From: Silurus meridionalis
Lineage: Eukaryota > Chordata > Actinopteri > Siluriformes > Siluridae
Direction of reading: 5' to 3'
Assembly (NCBI RefSeq): GCF_014805685.1
Contig: NC_060896.1
Location: forward strand, 9,567,389 to 9,631,388
DNA length: 64,000 nt
Shown: positions 47,493-61,205 of the stretch, one piece after another
Position numbering within the stretch: position 1 is the stretch's first letter
Layout: every line of letters begins with the position of its first letter
Notes under the pieces: model-generated
Database searches by the model: none
The model's input: only the letters and a program-made list of their open reading frames with translations
What the model was told of the DNA's origin: nothing
Position numbers and translations under genes: made by a program

Positions 47493-50400
47493 TTTATTTT
47501 TTTACAAGTAGGATATTTGTCACATAGGAAGTATGAGGTTCCGAGAAAATTTGGAGTTACCAGTTGTCGTGTACGTAACATAACACTGAGTAACCTGCAT
47601 TCATGTCTGTGAAACATGAGCACCAGTGACCCATATGTATGCCTCAACTCTTTTCACCTCCTCTGCTCCAATGATTCCAGGGATCATTTGACAAAAGTGT
47701 GACCTCATTAATTATGACCTAGGCAAAGTGATTTGGACTAGTATTCTGTCATATACAAGCCAAGCCTCTGCTGAGTCAGGTATATAAGTACACAGAGCAG
47801 ACAATAATTAAGACGGCAATGGGTTTTGCGATGTGCAACTCAGTTGGATTCATTTGCAGTAAATGCACCAAGGTGTCCTTTAAGAATTGAACAGTTTGAC
47901 AAAATCAGGGCTGTAAAGTGATCAAAAATATTCACTGGGTTCCGAGACTGATATAATTATACACTTGTAAAGGTTTAGGTCATTAGTAATGATATAAAAG
48001 TCCTTGATGTTATTGGTTTGTCATGACACATTCTTGCACTGCAGAGACACAGCCATCAGTGGTACCTCTCTCCAAATATAAATGCAGGAGGGTGACCTAA
48101 TGTGACCTGAAACATTTGCAAAATACATGTATACATGCAAGTTTCTTCTATGGCATATCTTATGGTTTGTTTATAGCTGTTTTAAGATACACAGATATCA
48201 TTGTATTGTGCTTCTAAAATAATAAAAAAGAAAAATCTGGAAGACACTCGATATGAGGGCCGGAAGCCAAAAAAAACTTTTCTTTTTGCCTCTTCTTTTG
48301 TATAATTTAAATCTCATGGACTGTGCACACCTACATACAATCAATACCAATATAGCAGCCGTTTTTTAGAGCTCAGAGTGATTGCAAAGCTCATATGCAG
48401 CACCATGTTTCATGTTTTTTTAGCCTTGAGCTTCTCACATCTCATGTTCCCACCAGGCTTCATATTAACCAAACCCACCTCGGACTTGCCTCTATAACCA
48501 GCCTCCTCTTTTAGAAAGCAAGCCAGGGCTAGCACATTATACCCCTGAAATCCTTAGTGGAGGCTTTCTGAGGGTGATAGATCTTTGCTCTAACAGCTGA
48601 TCTCTGCTTAAAATTAGTATACTAGACTGGAAAATCAAGTACATCAATTCATGTTTAGATATGAGCACAATGTAAATATGCAGTTTTTAATATCTGTGAT
48701 GGCATGGGTTGGAAACCCTGGTGGAATGAACAGGCATAGGCTATGCGGATGGCATCACAATGGATTATTTCCACCACAAAGATAAGAGCATAGAGGTTTT
48801 TCAATCCAATAACATGCCTTTCCCTACTACTTGGATGCATCCCGGATGGACCAAGGTTTTTTAAGGGAGAGCGGGAGGATTTTCCATCCTGAATTTCAAA
48901 AGGAAGCATCTCTCAGCCCAGTGTTGGCTGTAGAGCTGAGGCACAGAGCAGCACTGGCAAATTGTGTCTGTTGGAGCATATTGAAATGCTGGCACAATTG
49001 GATAATTGGGTTTGGTCCCAGCATGAACAGCTTTCTCTTAGTTTGCTGTAAATATTCTCAAACCTGCAACCTGCTTCTAGGCTTATGTGGCTTCTGCTTA
49101 AGATTAAAATCTTTAGATTCTAAAGATTTAAAAATTATTTCACATTGCTGTAATCAGTTGTAGAGATAATATCCCTTGGCTGTGCTGTAGATACGAATGG
49201 GCTGATGTTTAGCCTAAATACCTCATCACCTATCAGTCTAAGCTTCCTTGATATTTCCAGCAGATATGATGTCCTGATCACAAAATGTCTGTGCTACATG
49301 TGCTGAAGAGAAAATTAATTATGCACTTAAATTAAACATCTTATAAGTAATTTTAAGTGCATTAGATCAAGCCAATGCTATTGACCATCAGAGGCAAAGC
49401 AATGCGAATATTTTTAACATTACTAACCTGATAGAGCCCTGAAGAGTATATCAAGTACAAGAAGTATTAAAGCTAGCAAAACGTGCATGGATAGCATAAT
49501 AACACAGGACATCAGGCTACCAAAATAATAAAATTGATCCGAAGGATAAACAAAACATTGATTAAAGTTATTGTAATAAACAGTCATACTCGGTTGTTAA
49601 GGATGTGGGATACTGCTGATTATATAATATTGAATACACTCTGGTACGAAGTATTTTTTCAGATCTATCTCTTGTTGAGCTTTGTTATGCTTTACATGCA
49701 ATACATAGCGATCCAACATTAGTCCCCTTACATTAAGCTTATCAGCTCATTCAATCTTTCTGCTGTCTCAGTTTATGAGTAAATGCTAAATCACCTACAC
49801 ACTCATGTGCCTTTGGCACTTTGTCCTATTATTACATTACTGTATATTATGTTCCTTTATAATAACGCTTTCCTTTATTTTTGGAGCACTTTAACAAAGA
49901 GAGGGACATTTGTACAGTATGATAGCTGCTGGTGATTGATTAAAAAAATAATGTGAATTAAACCTAATCTAATCAAAAGTATGTTCCTTTAGGCACAAAT
50001 CTAGAACATATGCATTCTATTTAATTTTGTATTATGCATTATTTTTGCTTTCGCTGCAGTTTTTTCGAGAAATGTTCTTTGAACCCTCTTTCTTATTTTC
50101 TCGGGCTGGTTATTGTGCCTGTGCTGAAGTGCTCATTAGAGTGACATTTCTGTAATGTGCATGTGGCAGAGGGATACGAGAGGTAGAGGTCCAGCGACAC
50201 TGCAATAATTTCTAAAGGGAAGCCTCCTGACAGGCCGGTCACGGTTGGTTGCTGGCAGGGTCACGACACCACCAAAGGAAGAGCAAAAAAGAGCACATGC
50301 ACCTGGTTTTAGAAATGCAGTGACATACTGGGATTAATCACCTGTTCTGTGTTTGCTGCTGTGAGTTAGCATGTGGATTGTGTGTCTATGCAGAAAAAAA

Positions 50401-50570
50401 AAGGGAAGATCTGTGTTTAATATCCTACAGCAGTGAGATTTCATGTGTTGTCAGATCGATTTTGTGCTAATAAACTCTCTTGCCCTTCTCTTTTTGCTGT
50501 GAGCTTCTGTTTATCAAGTCCACACCAACACCAGAGAAAGTAATTCTCCATATAGTGTTAAACAGGCAGC
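47493..50570. other. Intron DNA, no gene seen
   Basis: About 3.1 kb. Open frames at 48655-49163 overlap on opposite strands and match nothing. A CG-richer patch lies at about 50170-50300. Confidence 0.4.
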
Positions 50571-50898
50571 TATGGAAGCCAGTTTCCGCCACTGAATAAA
50601 AAAAATCCAAAAAAGGTTATTACTTTTTTCTCACAAGTGCGTGATACAAACTCGCAATTCTGACTTTTTTTCTCAGAATTGTGAGATATGAACTGGCATT
50701 TGCGAGAAAAAAATATCTGAATTGCGGAAAAAAAAGTCAGAATTGTGAGATATGAACTCGCAATTCTGAGAAAAAAAGTCAGTTATAAATGAGTCATAAA
50801 CTTTTCTGCAATTCTGACTTTATAAATTGCAATTACGGGTTTATATCTTGCAATTCTGACTTTTTTCTCCCAATTGTGAGTTTATATCTGGCAATTCT

Positions 50899-52858
50899 TC
50901 AGCCTTCATGTCTGGAGACCGGCAACGTTGCCAGAGCCAATCTGAGAAGGGGAATCTGCAAAGCCAAACATGCATACAAACAGCAGATTGAGGAGCACTT
51001 CAACTCTGCTCACCCCCGACGCATGTGGCAAGGGATTCAGGCCATCACTGAACTCAAACTACCCAGCAGGGCACCATCAACCAGTTATGCTTCACTCCCT
51101 GACGAGCTCAAAAACATTAAGCCCATGCTCAAGGCAAAGCTATTACCGGGTGAGAAGCCACTCACACTCTCCACCTTTGAAGTGTCTGCTACCCTGAACA
51201 GGGTCAATGCAAAGAAAGCAGCTGACCCTGATGGCATTTCTGGCCATGTACTCAGAGCATGCACAGAGCAGCTGGCTGAGGTCTTCATGGACATCTTCAA
51301 TCCTTGGCCCAAGCAACTGTAGCCACCTGCTTTAAGTCTGCTACATTGTGCCAGTGCCAAAGCACTCTGCTGCAACAGAACTGGGTGACCTTCGTCCTGT
51401 CACACTCACACCTGTCATTACAAAGTGCTTCTGGTCCTTACCCACCTTAAAGCCTGTCTGCCACCCACTCTGGACCATACTAATTTGCCTATTGCTCGAA
51501 TAGGTCAACTAAGGATGCCATTTCCACAGTGCCTCATTTTGCGATGAATCACCTCGACAACCATTTCAGCTCAGCGTTTAACACAGTTAGCCCTTTCAAG
51601 CTAATCATAAAGCTAAAACAGAATGGCATCAGCACACTTCTCTACAACTAGACACTGGACTTCCTTACAAACAGACCAGAGTCTGTCCGACTGAACACCA
51701 TCACCTCCTCCAGTCTCACTCTCAGCACTGGGGTTCCTCAGGGATGTGTATTGTCCCCTCTTTTATACCCCCTTTTCACCCATGACTGCGTACCGGACTA
51801 TGCCTAAAAACAGCATCGTTACATTTTCAGAAGACACCACGCTGGTAGGCCTGATCAGAGGTAACAATTAAATGGCTTACAGGGAGGAGATCAATCAACT
51901 AGTAGCATGGTGTGAGGACAATAATCTGGAACTCAACACCAAGAAGACAAAAGAGGGAATTGTGGACTTTAGACAAGCCGGCAATCACACTTATGCTTCC
52001 ATTTACATCAACGTAGCTGCTGTTGAGCATGTAAACAGCTTTAAGTTCCTTGGAGCTTTAAGTCCACATCTCCATATCTCACCTGGTCCCTGAACTCCTG
52101 TAGGAGACTTAAAAAGTCCAATCTGTGCTATAGGATACTGAAAAACTTTTACCGCTGTACCATTGAGAGCATCCTCACTAACTGCATCTCAGTGTGTTAC
52201 AGCAGCTGCACTGCTTCGGACCATAAAGCTCTTCAGAGGGTGGTGAAAACTGCCCAACGAATCATTGGCACTCAGCTCCCCACCTTGGAGGACATTCACA
52301 AAAAACACTGGCTGCAAAGGGCAAGGGGCCTCATCAAAGATACCTCTCAAACCAATCATGGATTATTCATGATTCAGAGCCACACAAACAGACTAAAGAA
52401 TAGCTTTTTTCCTGTGGCTGTTACTGCACTGATCATCATACAATGTCATAATACACTACTGCATTGTCACTTTCTGGGTTGCACTGCTTATCGACTCATT
52501 CATAACTTGTTTATTACGGCACTACTGTATATTCCACCCATATTTATTCTATATATACTATTTCATACAACACTCATACTTGTACATAACTGTCATTTTA
52601 ATGTCATCTATTGACATCTATTCACAATCTCTGCACAGTATATTGTATATTACTATATATACATATATTATTAACTACTGCACCTTCTGTACATTATTCA
52701 CCCTCACCCCTGTACATATGGACCCATACCCTTATTTAACACACTGCTATTTGTTAATAGGCCATTTATGCACTTCTGGTTAGTTGCTAACTGCATTTTA
52801 TTGGGTCTGTACATGTACCTTGCACAATGACAATAAAGTTCAATCTAATCTAATCTAA
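50899..52858 (+). mobile_element. 5'-truncated L2-like non-LTR retrotransposon
   Basis: About 1.96 kb with reverse-transcriptase coding pieces and the characteristic 3' end: TGCACAATGACAATAAAG, then a TCTAA microsatellite-like tail (CAATCTAATCTAATCTAA). It is inserted in the host element between GCAATTCT and CTGACTTTTT. The endonuclease domain is absent, as expected from 5' truncation during target-primed reverse transcription. Confidence 0.85.
50905..52430 (+). pseudogene. L2-like reverse transcriptase, broken
   Basis: Pieces in three frames follow the order of an L2-clade ORF2. First, a pre-RT region (ARANLRRGICKAKHAYKQQI, RRMWQGIQAIT) and RT start KKAADPDGISGHVLRAC at about 50930-51300. 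Then [13 protein letters not shown] at about 51727. The active-site box at 51824-51835 reads FSED where the family has a Phe/Tyr-Ala-Asp-Asp motif, so two of four residues are altered. After that come WCEDNNLELNTKKTKE (51905 onward) and the C-terminal KALQRVVKTAQRIIGTQLP and LEDIHKKHWLQRARGLI. Frameshifts and stops separate the parts. Not functional. Confidence 0.85.
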
Positions 52859-53014
52859 CTCTGACTTTTTTTTTTTTGCAACTCTGACTTTTTTCTCGCA
52901 ATTGCGAGTTTCTATCATCCGATTCTGAGAAAAAAAAAGTCTGAATTATAAGATAAAAATATCGCAATAACCCTTTTTTTTATTATTATTCAGTGGCAGA
53001 AACAGGTTTCCATA

Positions 53015-55857
53015 TGCAGCTCACTGTGACCAGAAGCAGTGGAGCAAAAAAAAAAACCCTATTCAAATAAAATCTGTGAAAGATAGGTTCAGAATGTTGC
53101 AGGTTTTAAGATTTAAACAAAAGTTTGCAGTCACTTCTATTGCATTTGGCACATATGATGAATAAGTATTGATTTTTGCCAGGTTAGGGTCATGAGGTGC
53201 CGTCAATACTGTACATACTTTATCTATTCTTCAGTTTCCCCCGTTCATCTCGATACAATGAAAAAAGAATAAAAACTGCTAGATTTTGTCATGGACTGCT
53301 CGAATCTTGTGAAATATACACGGATATGGCGATTCGACCTCAGCAAGAGGCTGTAAAAATGGACAGGTCCCAAATTAAGTCTATTCTTTATCGCTTATTC
53401 CTTTTTCTTCCACTTCACTGATTAATCTCTATGAGACATGTGTGTGAGCATCTGGTGAGGGAGTTTAATAGCTACTTGCTCTTTACCCTGTGGCTCCTAA
53501 TCTACATCTTTTTTTAGATACAACTGTCAGAGCTGACACTGCCTAGCTCACTCCATGTCCTGCCTCAGGACCTTACTGATGCCCTCATTAAGCTAATACA
53601 TAAACCTTAGTGGTTCTTATGCCTCCCAGACTGCATTGTTGGTCACTTTATGTCAGTGTCACTGGGACATTGCCTGGAAGGGGATTCCAAAGCAGTAAAT
53701 CGCTCCAGTTGGGGTCATGGTGTCTAAATGTATCACTGACTTTAAATCATGACTTTTATCTAGGTCAAAGGTTAGCACGAAGCACCCAGGGATGAAATGT
53801 CCAGTGGGAGAGGGGAATGCAGTAATTACCCATATATACCCAGGCAATTAGTGAAGCCATACTGTATATGAATCATTAATCTATCCCAACTCTATTATAT
53901 GTCCCTGCTTCTCTTACTGGCACACATGCACACAGCTATGATTGGATGCATTATCTCATCATAATTTGGCTTTGAGTGGAAAAGGACAGTGATAGATGGG
54001 TGTTTGCATAAGCAATAAACAGTTCACACTGACTATGGCCTTGATGTGGAGAATAATGTGATTCAAGGAAAAATGTTCACTGTAATGCGAATTACTCATG
54101 GCTTTCTTATTCATATTTCTTAGTTGAGTCTTATCAGATTAAATAAAAGAGGCATTTGAATTGGAAATGTCTTTTTTATGGCCAATCCCCAAGAGATTTT
54201 ATCTGCATAGTTATATTTGAATAGAGGGTGATTTGCTGTCTGACTCTGCATTGCATTGTTTGGAGCTTATAGCTTGTGTTTCGATCGAAAGCTCAATTTT
54301 GCAGGAATAGTTGAAGCTCAGCACCTCGAATGGGAATCTGGATTGACCCAGTGAATACACCTTTTTGTAGGTGTTCAAAGGCCCAGGAGATTGAGGTTGA
54401 AATATTAATAACCAATTCAGGTCTGCCCTGACTGTAATATTAATGAAGGGAGCAATACTGGTGGATTTTTCTGTGCTGAAGTAAAATTAGTTAAATACGT
54501 GGACATTCATAAAAGTTTCTATAGGATGTTTTATGCATGTGTTTGTTACAGAAAAATACACGATACACAATTTTAGTCCTGATTTCCCAGTCACAGATTA
54601 ATTTTGGGGATCTGCAAAAACTCGCAGCTTGACAAACAAATTGCTGTGGACCCCTACGGTGACCACTCGTGTGGTATGAGTGGGTAAGCAATGCAATTTT
54701 ATCCGTCCTAGCGCTGTCACAGATGCTCATATAATTACAAAAAATGCTTGTAATGTGAGCACCCTTACAACAAAAAAACAGCCTTGAGCAATGGCCAATG
54801 AGAGTCTGAGATTAAACTATTGTAAGCACAGTAATAGTACTTCTATAAGAAATTATTTGCCATGCCATAACCAAATGGCTTTAAGAATATAAAACAGCTA
54901 TGGCTCTTTGCATGATATCTCTAGTTCTTTTTGCAGAACAATCATCACTAGCTTTCTCTTCTCTGACAATTGTTTCCTCCAAATCTTTTCCTATAATTGC
55001 ACGTTTTTCTTGTTTTGATACCAAATAATGCATAAACAAGCACCACAGCTCGCTATAATTATTTCTATTAGAAAGCATGTCATGTGTACACTGAGATCCC
55101 GATGATAAATAGATGAGACTCTTAGCAATTCTTTTTTTTTTTGGTCTTAAGGAGTTTATTTTATCTGGTTAGAACACAAGCAACAATTAATTAGTATAGA
55201 CCATTAGATCGTGCATATGGTTGATTCATATGGTGAAATCTATTCTCTGTATATCAGTGTTCGTCATGTTTGACTGTTATTTAGTGAAGAATGGCGTAAT
55301 TATAAAACAGGGTGAGAGTAAGGACATTAGCAAGACGTGATTATACGATGTCCAATTACATCAATTCGTCTCATGCATCTCAAAACTGAGTGCGCACCAG
55401 GGACAAAAGATTCACTTTCTTTTCCTAGTATTTAGAGATTTCACATGACTGCTGAATTAGTAGAAATGACTGGCTAATTAAATATACAGAATATACAGAA
55501 AAGCTCTTTTCTAACTTACGTGTTTTGGTGAGAACATCCAGCATATGGTGTCTACATTGAATCATTCCTTATCAGTGCTTCACAATATACTGAATGAGTT
55601 TTGCAGTCAGTTACTGTAGCATTTATTTATTTAGATTTTGTATAATTATAATTCTATTTACTTATGGATGAATGTATGCTGAAGTGGCTTAAACCAATAG
55701 TAAGAAATGGAATAGGACTGTTTAAGCTTTGCTTCCAGCCAGAAGAATACTGTGCCTTGCTAATACACTGGTATTTTAGTACTACATTATGTTCAAGCCT
55801 TTATAAAAGCAGTGCCACAAAACAAAAATCCTGAAAAGAACTAACATGAAAACAGCA
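53015..55857. other. Intron DNA, no gene seen
   Basis: About 2.8 kb with no repeat family, exon or RNA gene that can be supported. A poly-T run lies at 55131-55142. Confidence 0.45.
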
Positions 55858-55872
55858 AAACACACACACACA

Positions 55873-55942
<70 letters not shown>
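55858..55942. repeat. CA microsatellite (long)
   Basis: About 42 CA units with a single TA interruption near 55879. The Thr-His and Cys-Val open frames are artefacts. Confidence 0.95.
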
Positions 55943-55944
<2 letters not shown>

Positions 55945-56428
55945 TGCATAAAACTTCACAGTGGACTTGTAAAGAAGCTGACAAATAACTCTTGTGTGTA
56001 CGGTACTTATGAAGCCAGCCTGAAAGTCCACTGATCAGCAGCACAGACAGGGGGAGAGAAACAGAGAAACTGTGAGCACAGAGGATGTGGTGCAGCATGC
56101 CAAATAGCAGTGTGTGAAAGTGAACACTCACCTGATCTCATATGTGCTGAAGCAGAACAAGAATCTTGTACTTTCTCAAAAAGTCTGTCTTATACTTACA
56201 AAAAAAAAACACTGAAAGAGTTTTTTTATGAATTATGGTAGCTGGGACATGAAATAACTTGTAGTCTAAAGTGTATTGTAGAACAGGTAGCCTATGGAGC
56301 CACGCCGTCTCCTTCCATAGCTATATAGATAACCAGGCCAGACTTGCTGCCTGCTTGACGTATAATCAATACATATGGGGATGAATGGCATAATATGGAT
56401 CCCAATATTCAGCACTTTATACATAATA

Positions 56429-56953
56429 CACTATTTAGCCAAAAGTTTCTGGACACTGCCCTTCATCCCCTATATGAATTCATATGCATTTTGTTCTATA
56501 ATTAGTCCAATCTTTTTGCTGTTAAAATAACCTTCAATTTTCGGGGAATGCTTTCCACTACTTTTTTGGAGCATGGCTGTGGAGATTTGCCCATTCACCT
56601 ACAAGAACATCAATATTGAATGAAATATTCATGCTGGGAGAGAAGGTCTGGGGTGCACTCTGTGCTCCAGTTCATTCCAAAGGTGTTCAGTAGGGCTTGA
56701 GGTCAGGGATCTGTGCAAGCCGCTTGAGTTTTTCCATTACAAACCATGTCCTCATAAACCACATTTTTTGTGCACTGGGCATTGTCACGCTCACCATTTT
56801 TTGGGCTTATTAGTTTGACTCATGAAAACTGTAATGCTTCTGAGTACAATACAATTATAGACAATTGTTTGTTCTAATCCAGTGAAGTTTGGAGCAGAGC
56901 CACATAAAGCCATTTTAGTATTCATGTGTCCACAAATATTTTGCTTTATACTG
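56429..56953 (-). mobile_element. Short Tc1-type element, copy 10 (full length)
   Basis: Both ends are recognisable: CACTATTTAGCCAAAAGTTT at the left and TATTTTGCTTTATACTG at the right, with TA at 56427-56428 and 56954-56955. Antisense family blocks include TTCATTCCAAAGGTGTTCAG and AGGGCTTGAGGTCAGGG. No intact frame. Confidence 0.82.
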
Positions 56954-57237
56954 TATATTCCCTATTCATTTTTCTACGATTTAACAAGTCTGATATAATC
57001 ATATTTTCATTGTTTAATCAGTCACTGGCCACCAATAATACAAGTGGAAGGAATATTATTATAATAATTTTAATGCATTACACAATGTTTTTTTTACGTG
57101 GTACTAATCATAGATTGTACTTCAGCCCAATAGGCTACAATTATGCGTTACCTTTTTCCTGAGTTGACTCAGGAGTTTTAACAATTGCTAAAAATCTCTT
57201 AAATTTTAGCAACATACAGGAAGCTACACTTTATAAA

Positions 57238-57239
57238 GA

Positions 57240-57288
<49 letters not shown>

Positions 57289-57303
57289 GAGAGAGAGAGA
57301 GAG

Positions 57304-57399
<96 letters not shown>
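57238..57399. repeat. Compound ACAG/GA/GATA microsatellite
   Basis: About 12 ACAG units, then about 9 GA units, then about 23 GATA units. GATA arrays are common in fish and were first noted in vertebrate sex-chromosome repeats, though an intronic one has no special meaning on its own. Confidence 0.95.
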
Positions 57400-57902
57400 T
57401 TTCCCCCTGTGTATTCATTTGCAAGGTTAATTTTTGTTCAGTCGTGGTTAATACTGTGATCACTGAAAAAACTGAGAGTTCTTGAAGAAGGCTTACTGAG
57501 GGACTGCAGCGACAGGGTAAGCCATTGAAATGTGGGTAAGCTCATGGGATCAGGCTGAACACAGAAGCTATGACACCTACACATAATATTTTTCACTCTT
57601 ATCAGGGAGCATCACTAAAATTCATTGGGGATCACTTCTGGTGTAAGACTACTTTCTGCGGAGCAAAGCCCACTTATACTTACTTTAGCTTATTTAATGA
57701 GTTTCAAACTTCTGTCCAAACACTTACTTGAAATAAGTTGGCAGCCTCATGGTAATCAATGCCAGCTTTATTTATACCTCATGATTTGTACAGTGGAGTG
57801 CTCAGGAGAGAAGTTCAGTGACATTACAGTGATAGATACCTTGAATAGTCACTCTGAAAGCTGTTATAGTTCATTCATTGATTGATTTATTACTGAGAAG
57901 GT

Positions 57903-58150
57903 CAGCCCAGACTTCTCTATCCCAGCCACAGATTTCAGCTTCTCCAGGGGTTGCCTAGACATTCCCAAACCAAATGGCAAAAGATATCATCACTGCAGCA
58001 GTTTCAGAATTTGCCTCAAGGCTTTGGACCAGTGGGACATGCCTGATACTGGTTTAGGGGGATCTTTGTAATGTGCCCAAACCACATCAACTGTCTTATT
58101 GCAGTTCATATCTAACCGGCCTGGATCTTCAAGCTCTTCATCCTATGACA
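57903..58150. mobile_element. Fragment of a fish non-LTR retrotransposon
   Basis: CAGCCCAGACTTCTCTATCC, CAGCTTCTCCAGGGG, CCTAGACATTCCCAAACC, ACCAGTGGGACATGCCTG and CAAGCTCTTCATCCTAT follow the order of a retroelement segment seen widely in fish, in the orientation usually antisense to its ORF. Family assignment is from memory of the sequence only. Confidence 0.5.
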
Positions 58151-61100
58151 GAAGGTAAACCAATCAACCTTGAAGAGGAATTTAATTTCTTGATACATGC
58201 TCTTGTGATCTTATGGGTTGGTTCTGTTGGTTGAGAGGTCTAACTGATGAAACAAATAAAATATAATGGTACACATTTGTAATATACTGTAAAGCACTTG
58301 GTAGTTATCATGGGTGATCCATTGTTTTTTTTCACTTGTAAGTGATCTCGACAGAAATTCTCTTGATAAGCTACAGAGACACACAACCTTGTCATCTTCT
58401 CTTTGCGTGAAAACAGTATGGCATTGAAGCTCTATGGTAATGGTTTATGTTTATGTTAGCTAAGTCCACTAATGCGTTTTTTATTTCCCAGACTCCCATG
58501 ACCACTGCCACAGACTATTTTTAGTAGTCTGTTTTCTGTGTCTCATCCCATCTGTAAAATCTGTAAATATACTACATAATCAAAAAACTGCAGTTTATAC
58601 CTGTGTTTATGAAATGTCACAAGCCGGGGCAGCACTCATTACTGTCTGCCTGACTTTCATTATTTCAGCCTGTAATTAAGGTGCCTGTGGCATCTAGTGA
58701 CAAAAGAGTCCTGCTGGGCTGCCAAAGATCCACAGAGCTGCAAAAATGAGCCAACAGTGGTGAATAGTTAGTGATAGATTTTTTTTTTCATTGCCCTTGC
58801 ATGCATGCACAAATGTACTTCAAACACACACACAGTCCCCTTTCTTTCCACTTCCTCCCCCTCTGTCAGGTGACAGCTGCCTCTTAGCACAGATGCTCTG
58901 ATTGATTCAGAATCACTAAACAGCCTTTTCATCACCTCAAAGTGTTGCTCTGATACCCACAGAAAAGCTGAAATCCCCAGAGAGAGGCTACTGTGTGAGG
59001 AGGTTGTGCAACTCTGGCCTCAGCACAACAACTTACTATATCGCATGCAGGGTTTAGATTTTCTTCAGGCGATTGAGAGCTTTCTTTAATAATGAAGATC
59101 TCCTCCACTATGAAGAAATAAGCTTATGGATGTGTTGTACAGACAAAGTTTTTTTTCTCTTTCTCTTTTAAAAATATATGACTGATTATTGGAACTCACC
59201 CTCCTACCTATTACAATAATTCTGGCTTCTTAAATGTTTATCTGTGTATTTGTGTTTTCTGCCAATGTATCAGGATTTCATTTACAGCAAAGCTCCTGCT
59301 AAGAGACTTTTTTTCCTCTTCAGCGGAGCTCTGGTTGTAATCTGGCTTTATTCACCAGGTTGCCACAGGGATCAGCTGTCCCATTTCGAGGTTTAAACAT
59401 TAGTGCGTTGCTTTTTAATCTTTCATCGCACATCTGTCTGAAGTCAAAGGATTTCTGTGTTGATTTTCAATAAGTGTCTGCCGCTCTCCATTTCCCAGAG
59501 ACATGCTGAATAATTCAAGGACAGCTTGCTTTCTGAAGCAGTGCAGTGTCAGACCTGAAAAATTGTACCATGGCACGTGCCAGACACGCACTGTGCGGAG
59601 GCCTTAGGGCAGGATGGCTTCATTCGAGAGCTGACACTAGATACATTTATTATCATGTTACATGGTTGTTTTGTGTTTGGTACTGGGACAATGGAATAAC
59701 TCAAGGTACTCATGTTGATTTACAAGACATGTGTCTGATATATGTAATGTTGGCTGGTGGTTTTTTTTAAGATTAAACAGGGCAAAATTTTACATTTGAG
59801 ATGAAATTTTGTTAACAATTATCTTAAAGTGAATTGTCTAGGACTTCTTTCGAAGCAAGAGCCACCAGTAAACATAATGAAATAACGTGTAAAGTAGAGC
59901 CTGGGGCTGATTTCTTTCTAGCACTGATTATAGTGAGCATCATAAATTTGGTTTACATTTTTTAGTGATATTTTCAGCCCATGTCACTGAGATATCTGTA
60001 ATATATCAGCAGTGTTTTGTGTCATGCTCTGACCTAGTCGTCTGGCCATCACAATTTGGCTTTAGTCAAACTTACTCAAATCCTTACGCTTGATAATCAG
60101 TGTTATTTACTTCACCAGTCATAATGTTATAAGGTCCTAATGTTATGCCCGATCGGTGTACACTTGTGGGTATCATGCAACCTATAAACAGGAACTAAAA
60201 GTCAAATGAAAATACAACTCACCCTTAATGACCGAACAATGTAAATAGTTGTGTTTGCTTTGAATAAAAAGCTTATAACTTTTCTGTTTACTGTTTGTTT
60301 GAACGCAGCCAAGAGAGCATTACAGATTGCATCACAAATGCCTTGTGTGTGACTGTAGTTTGTCCTACATCAGCTTGTTATGCCATCAGTGCGTTTACAG
60401 TTTTACCAACCTGTATAGTTTCATTGCCAAGCTATTTATAGATATTAGATTTTAGCTATATGTAATATCAAGACCAGCCATCACCCTATAATCAGGAACT
60501 TGAGTAGTATTAAAGTACTAATATTACACTTATGCATGTGTTACATAGGAAGTCCAGTAGATAATGAGCTTACCAAAATTTCAAAAACGTTTTACAGAAT
60601 CCTTTTTGCTCGCAGCATTTCGCTGTTGAATCATTAAAGAATGAAACGGGTACAATCACTCGATCTCCCAGCAGAACAACGCTGAGTGAAGTAAATGTTG
60701 ATAACAGCGTTTCCAGACCCAGCTTGAAAAGCCTATTTATTTTATCTATACATGTAGCAGAGCATTATTTTAATGACTGCAGGGGATGTCCTAGATAGCC
60801 CCCAGTGTTTAAATAAAATCCGTAGGCTTAAGAGCCTCTAGTTTATGAGGTATAAGCTATAAACCAGCAGTTTCCTGAAATGCTTTCATACTTTAATCAT
60901 TGCAGAATATTTATACTACATATGTGTATTAAGAAAAAAAACCTGCACTGTAACAAGGTTATTGTTGCATTCACAACTATGCCAGTTTTATTATTGCTTT
61001 GTCTAATACATTAAATAAATATGCTCTTGGTTTGGAAGAAGGTTTGGAAAAAATGTGTTTTTTGATACATTTATATTTAGCAAGTCAAATTTTATAAATT

Positions 61101-61205
61101 TTTCAACTAGCTTAAAACGTCATCAGACACCCAAAATGAGTACAGAATGATTCTACTAGTTGTTATTAGATGTTCATATTTAGCATATGATTTGTAATGA
61201 TACTC
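58151..61205. other. Intron DNA, no gene seen
   Basis: About 3 kb. The stretch at 58840-59060 is somewhat higher in complexity. No exon or RNA gene supported. Confidence 0.4.

Larger units (their letters stand above)
50571..53014. mobile_element. Terminal-inverted-repeat element interrupted by a LINE
   Basis: Left end TATGGAAGCCAGTTTCCGCC (50571) and right end, reverse complemented, TATGGAAACCTGTTTCTGCC (from 53014) continue in parallel through CACTGAATAA and GGTTATT, giving inverted repeats of about 50 bp. Inside each end are palindrome-rich repeats of the unit GCAATTCTGACTTTTTTCTC in both orientations. The flanks AGGCAGCT and ATGCAGCT could be an 8-bp target duplication with one mismatch, suggesting hAT; a 2-bp AT duplication would fit another superfamily. 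Removing the LINE at 50899-52858 leaves an element of roughly 480 bp. Confidence 0.75.

Noticed and set aside
47775..47800. TATA-like box (GGTATATAAGTACA) suggesting a promoter
   Set aside because: No coding or RNA gene follows it; such strings are expected by chance in AT-rich DNA.
59570..59770. Open frame starting MARARHALCGG, resembling the start of tetraspanin-4/9
   Set aside because: Only the first four residues are similar; no transmembrane segment or LMF-type motif follows and no splice donor is placed correctly.
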